From: AEGEAN-183 sp964614345
GTDB lineage: Bacteria; Pseudomonadota; Gammaproteobacteria; Magnimaribacterales; Magnimaribacteraceae
Length of the DNA stretch: 15,618 nucleotides
NCBI GenBank assembly: GCA_964614345.1
Contig: CAZTLP010000027.1
Location: 1-15,618, forward strand
Reading direction: 5' to 3'
The notes under the pieces were generated by a model, which did no database searches, was not told the DNA's origin, and saw nothing but the letters and a program-made list of their open reading frames with translations. The translations under genes and the position numbers were made by a program. Positions 1 to 6,289 of this stretch are shown in pieces; the first letter of the stretch is position 1, and the number at the start of each line of letters is the position of its first letter.

Positions 1-47
1 ATAACAAGTTTTAGTTAAGAAAAGTTAATCACTAACGGAATATATGA

Positions 48-400
48 TGGTGGAGGCGGCGGGAATTGAACCCGCGTCCACCAGTACTCTGCCATAAGAT
101 CTACATGTTTAGTTTCATCTATTAATTTTGCTTAATAGGGCCCGATGAACAGGGCTTATTAAGCGATCTCATGTTTACTTAAGAAGTTGTATATGAGAAC
201 TACAACGTCCGCAGTCCGTGAAGTCGTCTGTCGTAACAATGGCACGGACACCAGGTTAAAACAGTTAGCAATTTAAGCTGCTAAAGCGTAGTCTGCGTTT
301 TCGCCAACTAACATGTTTGTAGTAGTTGATTTACGAGAATTACTACCTTCTCGACATGCACTCGTGGGTTTGTAACTGCCGTCGAATCCAGTTCGCCCCC
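48..400 (-). ncRNA. ssrA: Transfer-messenger RNA (tmRNA), one-piece
   Basis: This RNA rescues stalled ribosomes. It is charged with alanine, enters the A site with SmpB, and encodes a degradation tag. Read on the minus strand, the 5' end GGGGGCG pairs with CGCCUCC just before the encoded ACCA 3' end, with one G-U pair at position 3, giving a 7-bp tRNA-like acceptor stem. The 5' region has the conserved CUGGAUUCGACGG block, and the 3' region has GGUUCAAUUCCCGCC, a T-arm. The 353-nt length is near the bacterial norm (363 nt in E. coli). The ends were set from the acceptor stem. A one-piece layout (not the permuted two-piece form of alphaproteobacteria) fits a gammaproteobacterium. It lies 87 bp downstream of smpB on the same strand. 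Pseudoknots were not modelled. Confidence 0.96.
273..305 (-). other. tmRNA proteolysis-tag reading frame (GENADYALAA, stop)
   Basis: Read on the minus strand from position 305, the codons are GGC GAA AAC GCA GAC TAC GCT TTA GCA GCT TAA, giving GENADYALAA. The last six residues, DYALAA, end in the ALAA degron recognised by ClpXP-type proteases. The sequence UAGUU immediately precedes GGC and matches the UAGUC that precedes the resume codon in E. coli. The frame has ten codons before the stop, as in E. coli (ANDENYALAA). The resume codon is therefore inferred to be glycine GGC and not the alanine GCA common in gammaproteobacteria. Confidence 0.85.
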
Positions 401-414
401 AAAAAGGACTGGGG

Positions 415-420
415 ATTATA
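415..420 (-). promoter_or_regulatory. Probable -10 element of the tmRNA promoter
   Basis: The minus strand carries a perfect TATAAT here. Transcription would start around 407-408, leaving a leader of about 8 nt (UCCUUUUU) before the mature 5' G at 400, to be removed by RNase P. No good -35 hexamer is seen at the usual distance, although TG lies directly upstream of the hexamer. The element places a separate promoter between smpB and ssrA. Confidence 0.5.
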
Positions 421-487
421 CAGAAACTTTAAGGACCTAGAGGGACATATATGGAATTTTGGGACTTATGACACTTGGGCTTAGTTT

Positions 488-961
488 CTATTTCTTATTT
501 CTTGTTCTTAATTCTCTCGCTTTCTGACGATCCCAATCTCTTGCTTTAATGGTTTGACGCTTATCCCGGTTTTGTTTACCTGTGGCTAATGCAATTTCAC
601 ACTTAACTAGATTGTTTTTCCAAAACAGTTTTGTTGGTACGCAGGTTTGACCCTTTTGCTGGGTGGATTTAAAAATTTCAGCCAATTCCTTTTTGTTTAG
701 GAGTAATTTTCTGGATCGAGTTGGGTCATTTTCTTTATTGCTATTAGCTAGAGGGTTTATGTGACACCCTATCAACCAAGCTTCTTTATCTTTTAAAAGA
801 ACGTAAGCTTCGGCTATTTGAGCCTTGCCTAAACGTATACTTCGAACTTCCCAACCTTCCAGGGACACCCCGGCTTCAAATTTGTTGGTTAATTCAAAGT
901 TAAAACGAGCCCTACGGTTCTCCGCAATAGTATTTTCGGACTTCTTTTTCTTCTTATTCAC
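488..961 (-). CDS. smpB: SsrA-binding protein SmpB
   Basis: SmpB binds the tRNA-like domain of tmRNA, mimics the missing anticodon arm, and lets tmRNA enter stalled ribosomes. The 157-residue product has the usual family length (about 160). Residues 14-43 hold the family start ENRRARFNFELTNKFEAGV with GWEVRSIR, the first strands of the OB-fold-like barrel. Residues 80-85 hold the PTRSRKLL segment. The C-terminal basic tail, DKRQTIKARDWDRQKARELR, is the segment that inserts into the mRNA channel. The start is GTG at 961-959, the only start that keeps the lysine-rich N-terminus; no strong Shine-Dalgarno sequence is visible. The gene sits upstream of ssrA on the same strand, so both partners are adjacent. 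It diverges from the membrane protein gene across a 42-bp gap. Confidence 0.97.
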   Translation of the reverse strand: MNKKKKKSENTIAENRRARFNFELTNKFEAGVSLEGWEVRSIRLGKAQIAEAYVLLKDKEAWLIGCHINPLANSNKENDPTRSRKLLLNKKELAEIFKSTQQKGQTCVPTKLFWKNNLVKCEIALATGKQNRDKRQTIKARDWDRQKARELRTRNKK

Positions 962-982
962 ACTTAGAGTATAAACAAAGAT

Positions 983-998
983 ATAGAATATTTTCTAT
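983..998. repeat. Short inverted repeat between divergent genes
   Basis: ATAGAA, a 4-nt TATT loop, then TTCTAT form perfect 6-bp arms in the 42-bp gap between smpB and the 1004 gene. It could be an operator or a chance product of AT-rich sequence. It lies only 5 bp before the ATG at 1004, too close to be a terminator for either gene. No convincing -35/-10 pair is seen in this gap for either direction. Confidence 0.3.
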
Positions 999-1003
999 TA
1001 TCC

Positions 1004-1498
1004 ATGAATAAGAATGATCTAAGAGAAAGGTACTTTACGGGCAGGGTCTATGTTGCTTTGAGTCCAGTTATATTTTTAGCGGCCTTGGTTTGGTTTACGC
1101 CTGATTTGATAGCCATTCAAATAGCTCATCTCTTCCAAATATACTTGGGTTTACTACTAATATTTTCTTCTAGCTATTTAATCTCCCAATCCCGAGTACC
1201 AACACCACTACTTTCTAAAGGGTTCTCTTTTGTTCTTGCTTGGGTAATTTTCGTACTGGTCATTGGAGGAGGGGCTCTAACTTATTACCTTAACCCAGTT
1301 TACGGCTTAATTTTTTTGTTGATGGGTTTGTTGGCCTTATCCTTTTCTAAAATATCTCGTCATTCGGATATACAGATACCTTATTGGTTTCAAGAATTAA
1401 TTCGCAAAAGTAATATTATGATCTGCATTTGTTTAATAGTTATGTTAGGTTATTGGCTAAATCCTTATTCAGAACCACTAAGTTATTTAATTAAATGA
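1004..1498 (+). CDS. Small integral membrane protein of unknown function
   Basis: I do not recognise this 164-residue protein with certainty. It is strongly hydrophobic with about five predicted membrane helices, near residues 15-31, 38-60, 74-95, 98-115 and 136-152. The soluble parts are a basic N-terminus (NDLRER), a short loop around 61-73, and a polar stretch at 116-135. There is no signal peptide cleavage site or obvious catalytic motif. The size, five-helix layout and the C-terminal YWFQELIRKSN segment before the last helix loosely recall DUF3429-type proteins, but this is only a suggestion. Its TGA stop overlaps the ATG of the NSS transporter gene (ATGA), so the two are almost certainly co-transcribed and translationally coupled. 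A role linked to that transporter is possible but unproven. Confidence 0.75.
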   Translation: MNKNDLRERYFTGRVYVALSPVIFLAALVWFTPDLIAIQIAHLFQIYLGLLLIFSSSYLISQSRVPTPLLSKGFSFVLAWVIFVLVIGGGALTYYLNPVYGLIFLLMGLLALSFSKISRHSDIQIPYWFQELIRKSNIMICICLIVMLGYWLNPYSEPLSYLIK

Positions 1499-2856
1499 AT
1501 TCAGAAGCAAGAAAATCCATACATGGAACTTGGACTGGTCGCTGGACTTTTATTCTTGCAGCAGCTGGCTCAGCTGTAGGGCTAGGTAATATATGGAAAT
1601 TCCCTTACATGGCTGGCGAGTATGGCGGGGGCGCTTTTGTCTTGGTTTACTTGGCTTGCATTTTACTTATTGGTATCCCAATTATGATTGCTGAAATTCT
1701 AATTGGCAGAAGAGGGCGAAGCAGTCCTGCCAACTCCATGTCTTATTTAGCGAAAGAAGCAAACACTTACCCTCATTGGAAAGCTTTAGGCATCATGGGT
1801 GCGGTAGCTGGTCTGGCTATCTTATCTTTCTACAGTGTTGCTGCTGGTTGGGCTATTTCCTATATTTTTGAAGACTTCTCAGGTCCTTCTGCAGAATATT
1901 ACGGAGAGGAATTTAATGCTTTTCTGGCAGATGGAACAAAATTAGTAATTTTTCATAGTATTTTTATCTTCGTGACAGTTTTCATCGTGGCCCGAGGTGT
2001 AATCAAAGGATTAGAAGTTTGGATAAATCGATTGATGCCTTTGTTATTTATTATCGTCTTGCTTTTATGCGCATACGCAACACAAACAGGAGCTTTTCTG
2101 GAAGGCGTTTCTTATTTATTTACTCCTGATTTCTCAAAAATAGATGCCATGGTTATTCTGGCTGCTTTGGGGCAAGCCTTCTTCACTTTAAGCTTAGGTA
2201 TGGGGGCTATTATGGCTTATGGGGCATACATGCCAGCGAGCCAGAAAATCGGCTCTACAGCGCTATCTGTGGCCTTTTTAGACACATTAGTGGCTCTATT
2301 GGCAGGGATAGCTATTTTCCCCATAGTTTTTGCTAATAATCTGGAAGCAGCTGCCGGTCCTGGCTTGGTCTTTGTAACTTTACCTTGGGCTTTTGTGAAT
2401 ATGCCTTTGGGTTTAATCTTCGGAAAACTCTTCTTTGTCTTATTAAGCATTGCCGCTTTGAGTTCAGCTATCTCATTATTGGAGCCAGGGGTGGCTTGGG
2501 TAGTGGAATCACTTAAGACCAAACGATATATAGCTGCCGGTGCATTGGGTTTAGTTGCTTGGACACTCGGCATATTGAGTGCACTTTCCTTTGATCTCTT
2601 GTCTGACTTTACTCCAATAGGTGATCGAAATTTCTTTGATTCAATGGATTTCTTATCCAATCAAATCCTGTTACCCCTTGGAGGGATATTTATTGCAATT
2701 TTTGTAGGCTGGGTAATGAAACGTGAAAATGTGCTGGAAGAACTGGAAATGAATGAAGGATGGGTTCTTAAGGCCTGGTATTTCTTATTGAAATTCTTGT
2801 CCCCTGTATTGGTTGGGGTAGTTTTTGTAGCTGCCGTTTTCTTTGGGGTCACTTAG
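1495..2856 (+). CDS. Sodium-dependent NSS (SNF) family transporter
   Basis: This is a LeuT-fold neurotransmitter:sodium symporter family protein in the inner membrane, likely using the sodium gradient to import an amino acid or related amine. The substrate cannot be read from sequence. Residues 20-38 carry the family signature ILAAAGSAVGLGNIWKFPY (TM1, sodium and substrate site), followed by GGGAF (44-48) and IPIMIAEILIGRRG (TM2). Residues 226-241 (GQAFFTLSLGMGAIMA) match the unwound TM6 region, and ALSSAISLLEP (321-331) matches TM8. Asp263 aligns by eye with the acidic TM7 residue that makes bacterial members chloride-independent (Glu290 in LeuT). The length of 453 is typical for bacterial members with 11-12 helices. 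The start overlaps the upstream stop by ATGA. The 3' end overlaps the end of bamE (opposite strand) by 8 bp. Confidence 0.93.
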   Translation: MNSEARKSIHGTWTGRWTFILAAAGSAVGLGNIWKFPYMAGEYGGGAFVLVYLACILLIGIPIMIAEILIGRRGRSSPANSMSYLAKEANTYPHWKALGIMGAVAGLAILSFYSVAAGWAISYIFEDFSGPSAEYYGEEFNAFLADGTKLVIFHSIFIFVTVFIVARGVIKGLEVWINRLMPLLFIIVLLLCAYATQTGAFLEGVSYLFTPDFSKIDAMVILAALGQAFFTLSLGMGAIMAYGAYMPASQKIGSTALSVAFLDTLVALLAGIAIFPIVFANNLEAAAGPGLVFVTLPWAFVNMPLGLIFGKLFFVLLSIAALSSAISLLEPGVAWVVESLKTKRYIAAGALGLVAWTLGILSALSFDLLSDFTPIGDRNFFDSMDFLSNQILLPLGGIFIAIFVGWVMKRENVLEELEMNEGWVLKAWYFLLKFLSPVLVGVVFVAAVFFGVT

Positions 2857-3190
2857 CCTCAATATCTTCTCCATGAAGAGCCCCTTCCCATTTGACTAAT
2901 AAACCTTCTTCAAAATACAAAGTTATCTTTGTCTCCGTGAATACATTTTCACCCTGGACGATAGAGGTGTAGTAGTCCCATCTATCAGGATAGAAAGTAT
3001 CACTGATTAGAGGAGTTCCCATAACATATTTTACTTGTGATTCTGTCATGCCGACTTCGAGCTTTCCTAACATCTCGTTATCGACTAGGTTGCCTTGATT
3101 AATAATTACCTGAAAAAGTTGAGGCCAACCACAACTTGTCAAAGTTAGGGTTACAACTAAAAATAAGAAGGTTTTTATACTTTTTGTCAT
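2849..3190 (-). CDS. bamE: Outer-membrane assembly lipoprotein BamE
   Basis: BamE is a small lipoprotein subunit of the BAM complex that stabilises the BamA-BamD contact and so helps insert beta-barrel proteins in the outer membrane. The 113-residue product equals the E. coli length. Residues 1-19 are a signal peptide ending in the lipobox LTSC, with lipidation expected at Cys20. The SmpA/OmlA domain follows, with INQGNLVDNEM (30-40), KLEVGMTESQVKYVMGTPL (43-61) and PDRWDYY (68-74), all family hallmarks. It is transcribed away from fur across a shared promoter region, the arrangement seen in pseudomonads and relatives. Its 3' end overlaps the transporter gene tail-to-tail with no room for an intergenic terminator. 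BamA, its partner, is encoded at the far end of this window. Confidence 0.95.
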   Translation of the reverse strand: MTKSIKTFLFLVVTLTLTSCGWPQLFQVIINQGNLVDNEMLGKLEVGMTESQVKYVMGTPLISDTFYPDRWDYYTSIVQGENVFTETKITLYFEEGLLVKWEGALHGEDIEAK

Positions 3191-3247
3191 AGTTCCATAG
3201 GACTTAATTTATAATACTAAAACTATTTACTCTGAAGGGTGCGTATT
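3191..3247. promoter_or_regulatory. Divergent bamE/fur promoter region
   Basis: This 57-bp gap drives bamE leftward and fur rightward. A perfect TATAAT at 3210-3215 can serve as the fur -10. On the minus strand, overlapping TATAAA (3213-3208) and TATTAT (3216-3211) can serve bamE. No strong -35 is seen at 17 bp for either direction; TTGTCA at 3184-3189 is 20 bp away from the fur -10. I found no clear match to a Fur box, so autoregulation by Fur is not visible here. Confidence 0.55.
3234..3239 (+). promoter_or_regulatory. Ribosome binding site that fixes the fur start
   Basis: GAAGGG ends 8 nt before the GTG at 3248. An upstream in-frame GTG at 3239 overlaps this site and so cannot be served by it. 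This supports 3248 as the start. Confidence 0.75.
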
Positions 3248-3655
3248 GTGACAGATGATGCAGAATTAAAGAAGGCAGGACTAAAGGTAACTCTACCTAG
3301 ATTAAGGATTCTAGAATTATTGGAATCTTCTGATTCACCTCATCTCAGTGCTGAAGATATGTATAAAAAGTTAATCAATGCAGGAGAAGAGGTAGGTCTG
3401 GCAACAGTTTACAGAGTTCTCACTCAGTTTGAGCAGGCAGGAATATGCATTAGACATAATTTTGAAGAAGGCCATGCGGTATATGAATTAACCCCAACGC
3501 AACATCACGACCACATGGTTTGTGTAGAAACAGGCGACGTCGTTGAGTTTAATTGTGAAGATATAGAAGAGTTTCAGATAAAAGTAGCAAAAGAAAAAGG
3601 CTACGAGATAGTTGACCACAGTATGGTGCTATACGTAAAACCGATAAAAAAATAA
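3248..3655 (+). CDS. fur: Ferric uptake regulator Fur
   Basis: Fur is an iron-sensing DNA-binding repressor that controls iron uptake genes. The winged-helix domain (residues 1-80) includes KKAGLKVTLPRLRILELLE (8-26) and the recognition-helix region GLATVYRVLTQFEQAGI (50-66). The dimerisation/metal domain has HHDH (86-89), Glu80, Glu100 and His124, matching family metal ligands. Cys92 is kept but the second position of the usual CxxC is Thr95, as in some other gammaproteobacterial Fur proteins, so a structural Cys4 zinc site is unlikely. I chose the GTG at 3248 (135 aa), which gives MTDDAELKKAGLK, aligning with the E. coli start MTDNNTALKKAGLK; an upstream GTG at 3239 would add three residues. 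The stop lies 2 bp before the grpE heat-shock promoter. recN, often found next, is absent. Confidence 0.95.
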   Translation: MTDDAELKKAGLKVTLPRLRILELLESSDSPHLSAEDMYKKLINAGEEVGLATVYRVLTQFEQAGICIRHNFEEGHAVYELTPTQHHDHMVCVETGDVVEFNCEDIEEFQIKVAKEKGYEIVDHSMVLYVKPIKK

Positions 3656-3657
3656 CA

Positions 3658-3688
3658 CCCTTGAACCCTTAGGCTTCATCCCCATATT
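3658..3688 (+). promoter_or_regulatory. Heat-shock (sigma-32) promoter for grpE
   Basis: CCCTTGAA (3658-3665), a 14-bp spacer, then CCCCATATT (3680-3688) match the RpoH consensus (CTTGAA, 13-17 bp, CCCCATNTA) almost exactly. Transcription should begin near 3693-3696, so the in-frame TTG at 3687 lies inside the promoter and cannot be the start codon. The promoter begins 2 bp after the fur stop. The grpE leader would be only about 12-15 nt. Confidence 0.9.
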
Positions 3689-3695
3689 GTTGGAT

Positions 3696-3700
3696 AGGAG
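3696..3700 (+). promoter_or_regulatory. Ribosome binding site that fixes the grpE TTG start
   Basis: A perfect AGGAG sits 7 nt before the TTG at 3708. It is at or next to the predicted 5' end of the heat-shock transcript. Confidence 0.8.
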
Positions 3701-3707
3701 AATAGAT

Positions 3708-4262
3708 TTGAGTAACAAAGAGAAAGAAAACGGCCTGGACGAAGAAGAAAACTTGGATGAAGAGGAGCTTGAAGGAACCTCGGAAGATCAATCTGAAGAA
3801 GAGGTTGAAAAGTCATTAGAAGAACAGGTAGAAGAACTTAAAGACCAACTTCTAAGAGCTCAGGCTGAAGTTCAAAACGTAAGAAGGGTCGCTGGCCAGG
3901 AGATAACGAAGGCTAGGCTTTACGGCGTTGAATCTTTAGCAAGAGAATTCATTGCTGTTGGAGATAATATACAAAGAGCCCTTGAGTCTTGTGGAGAAAA
4001 AGCAGAGATAGACTCCATAAAAGAGGGTCTTGAATTAACACTGAAAAGCTTTGAAGGTTCTTTACAAACAGCCGGAATTTTACCCCTAAACCCAGAGAAA
4101 GAGCCTTTTGATCCAGAAAAACACGAAGCAATTTCTGTGGTTGAAGATGATAAACAGGATGCAAATACCGTAATTGAAGTTATTCAAAGGGGATTTACTA
4201 TTCAAAATAGAATATTACGTCCTGCAAAGGTAGTAGTAACTAAGAAACCTGAAGAGAAATAA
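3708..4262 (+). CDS. grpE: Hsp70 nucleotide exchange factor GrpE
   Basis: GrpE is the cytoplasmic co-chaperone that speeds ADP release from DnaK and acts as a thermosensor in the Hsp70 cycle. The start is taken as TTG at 3708 (184 aa), with AGGAG 7 nt upstream; a longer version from TTG 3687 would begin inside the promoter. Residues 1-36 are very acidic and probably disordered. A long coiled-coil helix covers about 37-80 (EEQVEELKDQLLRAQAEVQN). The DnaK-contacting part follows, with the DNIQRALES segment near 86-94, then the beta domain with EPFDPEKHEAISVV and the C-terminal GFTIQNRILRPAKVVV motif, all typical. The family core NVRRVAGQE replaces the more usual NxRRR segment. It stands alone under its own sigma-32 promoter, 71 bp before dnaK, which has another. 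Confidence 0.95.
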   Translation: MSNKEKENGLDEEENLDEEELEGTSEDQSEEEVEKSLEEQVEELKDQLLRAQAEVQNVRRVAGQEITKARLYGVESLAREFIAVGDNIQRALESCGEKAEIDSIKEGLELTLKSFEGSLQTAGILPLNPEKEPFDPEKHEAISVVEDDKQDANTVIEVIQRGFTIQNRILRPAKVVVTKKPEEK

Positions 4263-4273
4263 TCTCTTTTCCT

Positions 4274-4302
4274 CTTGAAAAATCTTATCTATCCCCCATT
4301 TA
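4274..4302 (+). promoter_or_regulatory. Heat-shock (sigma-32) promoter for dnaK
   Basis: CTTGAA (4274-4279), a 14-bp spacer, then CCCCATTTA (4294-4302) is a perfect match to the RpoH consensus and the -10 is identical to that of a known E. coli dnaK promoter. Transcription should begin near 4308, giving a leader of about 25 nt with GGAG (4322-4325) 8 nt before the ATG. dnaJ and probably dapB would be on the same transcript. Confidence 0.93.
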
Positions 4303-4333
4303 GATATTAAATAAATAATTCGGAGACGAGAAA

Positions 4334-6253
4334 ATGGCAAAAGTAATAGGCATAGATTTAGGAACAACTAACTCTTGTGTTGCTGTAATGGAAGGAGACC
4401 AGGCTAAAGTTATTGAAAATTCCGAAGGAGCCAGAACGACTCCTTCAGTAGTAGCTTATGGCGAAGAACTTACTGTTGGTGCTCCTGCAAAAAGACAAGC
4501 GGTTACAAATCCTGATAATACTCTTTATGCAATCAAGAGGCTTATAGGAAGAAAACATGATGATGATGTAGTTAAAAAGGATGCAAGCATGGTTCCCTAT
4601 AAGATTGTTCCTGCAGAAAACGGCGATGCTTGGGTAGAAGCAGAAGGAAAAAGCTTAGCGCCTCAACAAGTTTCAGCAGAAATTCTTAAAAAAATGAAAA
4701 AGACAGCTGAAGACTATCTTGGGCATGAAGTTAAGGAAGCTGTGATTACTGTTCCAGCTTACTTCAATGATTCTCAAAGACAGGCTACAAAAGATGCAGG
4801 GAAAATTGCTGGGCTAGATGTTAAAAGGATAATTAATGAGCCTACAGCAGCTGCTTTGGCTTACGGATTAGACAAAGGTAAAGGCGACCAAAAGATAGCT
4901 GTGTACGATTTAGGCGGAGGAACGTTTGACATTTCAATCATTGAAATAGCAGAGGTCGATGGAGAGCATCAATTTGAAGTTTTATCAACTAATGGAGATA
5001 CCTTCTTAGGTGGAGAAGACTTTGATCTTGCCCTCATAGAATACCTTGCTGAAGAATTCAAAAAGGAATCTGGTGTGGATCTTCATAATGATCCATTAGC
5101 CCTACAAAGACTAAAAGAAGGAGCAGAGAAAGCTAAGATAGAGTTATCTAGCAATCAACAAACAGAAGTCAATCTGCCTTATATAACTGCAGATTCTTCT
5201 GGACCAAAACACTTTGTGCATAAATTAACGAGAGCTAAATTAGAAGCTTTGGTAGAAAGTTTAGTCGAAAGGACTATAGCTCCTGTAAAAACTGCATTAA
5301 ATGATGCCAAACTTAAAGCATCTGATGTGGATGAAGTAATTTTAGTTGGCGGTCAGACAAGAATGCCTCTGGTACAAGAGAAAGTGAAGGCATTTTTTGG
5401 TAAGGAATCTCGAAAAGACGTAAACCCTGATGAAGCTGTGGCGGTTGGGGCTGCAATTCAGGGCGCTGTATTAGCAGGGGATGTAACCGATGTTCTTTTA
5501 TTGGATGTCACTCCATTAACATTAGGTATAGAAACCATGGGAGGAGTGATGACACCTCTTATTGATAAGAACACGACTATTCCAACCAATAAATCTCAGA
5601 TATTTTCAACTGCCGAAGACAACCAAACTGCCGTAACCGTCCATGTTCTGCAGGGTGAAAGAAAGCAAGCAGCTGAAAATAAAACATTAGGACAATTTAA
5701 CTTAACTGATATACCTGCGGCTCCCAGGGGAATGCCTCAGATAGAAGTTACTTTTGACACTGATGCAAATGGGATACTTAACGTTTCTGCAAAAGATAAG
5801 GCAACTGGGAAAGAACAATCTATAGAAATTAAAGCTTCTAGTGGTCTATCTGATGAAGAGATAGAACAAATGGTTAAGGATGCTGAAGTCCATGCTGAGG
5901 AAGATAAGAAATTTGAAGCTTTAGTTCAAACCAGAAATATGGGAGAAAACTTAGTTCATAGTTGCAAGAAGACTTTAGAAGAAGCTGGTGATAAGGCAGA
6001 AGCTGAAGAAAAAGAAGCGATAGAAAAAGGAATAAGCGAGTTGGAAGAAGCACTTAAAACTGATGATAAAGATCAGATAGATGAAAAAATAAAAGCTTTA
6101 AGTGAAGCTTCTGCTTCTCTGGCTCAAAAACTATACGAAGAACAACAAGCTAAAGACACGGCCCAAGAGGGTGAAACCCCAGAGGAAGGAGCTGCTGATT
6201 CGGATGCTGTTGATGCTGACTTTGAGGAAGTTAAAGAGGAAGAGAAGTCATAA
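4334..6253 (+). CDS. dnaK: Molecular chaperone DnaK (Hsp70)
   Basis: DnaK is the ATP-dependent Hsp70 chaperone that binds exposed hydrophobic peptides with help from DnaJ and GrpE. The 639-residue length is standard (638 in E. coli). The actin-like ATPase domain has GIDLGTTNSCVAV (6-18), NEPTAAALAYG (168-178), DLGGGTFD (192-199) and VGGQTRMP (338-345). The interdomain linker LLLDVTPLTLG covers 388-398. The substrate-binding beta domain and helical lid follow, and the tail DADFEEVKEEEKS keeps the EEVK-type ending of bacterial DnaK. GGAG lies 8 nt before the ATG. The gene has its own sigma-32 promoter and is followed 36 bp later by dnaJ, with no terminator hairpin between them. Confidence 0.98.
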   Translation: MAKVIGIDLGTTNSCVAVMEGDQAKVIENSEGARTTPSVVAYGEELTVGAPAKRQAVTNPDNTLYAIKRLIGRKHDDDVVKKDASMVPYKIVPAENGDAWVEAEGKSLAPQQVSAEILKKMKKTAEDYLGHEVKEAVITVPAYFNDSQRQATKDAGKIAGLDVKRIINEPTAAALAYGLDKGKGDQKIAVYDLGGGTFDISIIEIAEVDGEHQFEVLSTNGDTFLGGEDFDLALIEYLAEEFKKESGVDLHNDPLALQRLKEGAEKAKIELSSNQQTEVNLPYITADSSGPKHFVHKLTRAKLEALVESLVERTIAPVKTALNDAKLKASDVDEVILVGGQTRMPLVQEKVKAFFGKESRKDVNPDEAVAVGAAIQGAVLAGDVTDVLLLDVTPLTLGIETMGGVMTPLIDKNTTIPTNKSQIFSTAEDNQTAVTVHVLQGERKQAAENKTLGQFNLTDIPAAPRGMPQIEVTFDTDANGILNVSAKDKATGKEQSIEIKASSGLSDEEIEQMVKDAEVHAEEDKKFEALVQTRNMGENLVHSCKKTLEEAGDKAEAEEKEAIEKGISELEEALKTDDKDQIDEKIKALSEASASLAQKLYEEQQAKDTAQEGETPEEGAADSDAVDADFEEVKEEEKS

Positions 6254-6289
6254 TATTTCTCCTTCTTCTTTAAAACTAAAGGCCCACAA

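Noticed and set aside
1..47. Possible terminator after tmRNA
   Set aside because: On the minus strand GTTA-GTGAT-TAAC is followed by TTTTCTT, but the stem is only 4 bp and AT-rich. It is too weak to call; the rest of this short stretch shows nothing.
401..487. Repeated AAGGAC and GGGAC words between smpB and tmRNA
   Set aside because: They are short direct words with irregular spacing, with no paired stem or array structure.
961..973. TATACT upstream of smpB that would start a leaderless mRNA exactly at the GTG
   Set aside because: The spacing is striking, but there is no -35 and the sequence is AT-rich enough for chance TATACT matches.
2217..2660. Open frame of 147 codons on the minus strand opposite the transporter gene
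   Set aside because: It is fully antisense to a well-supported NSS gene, has no ribosome site or family motif, and its Lys/Ala/Pro-rich composition mirrors the hydrophobic codons of the sense strand.
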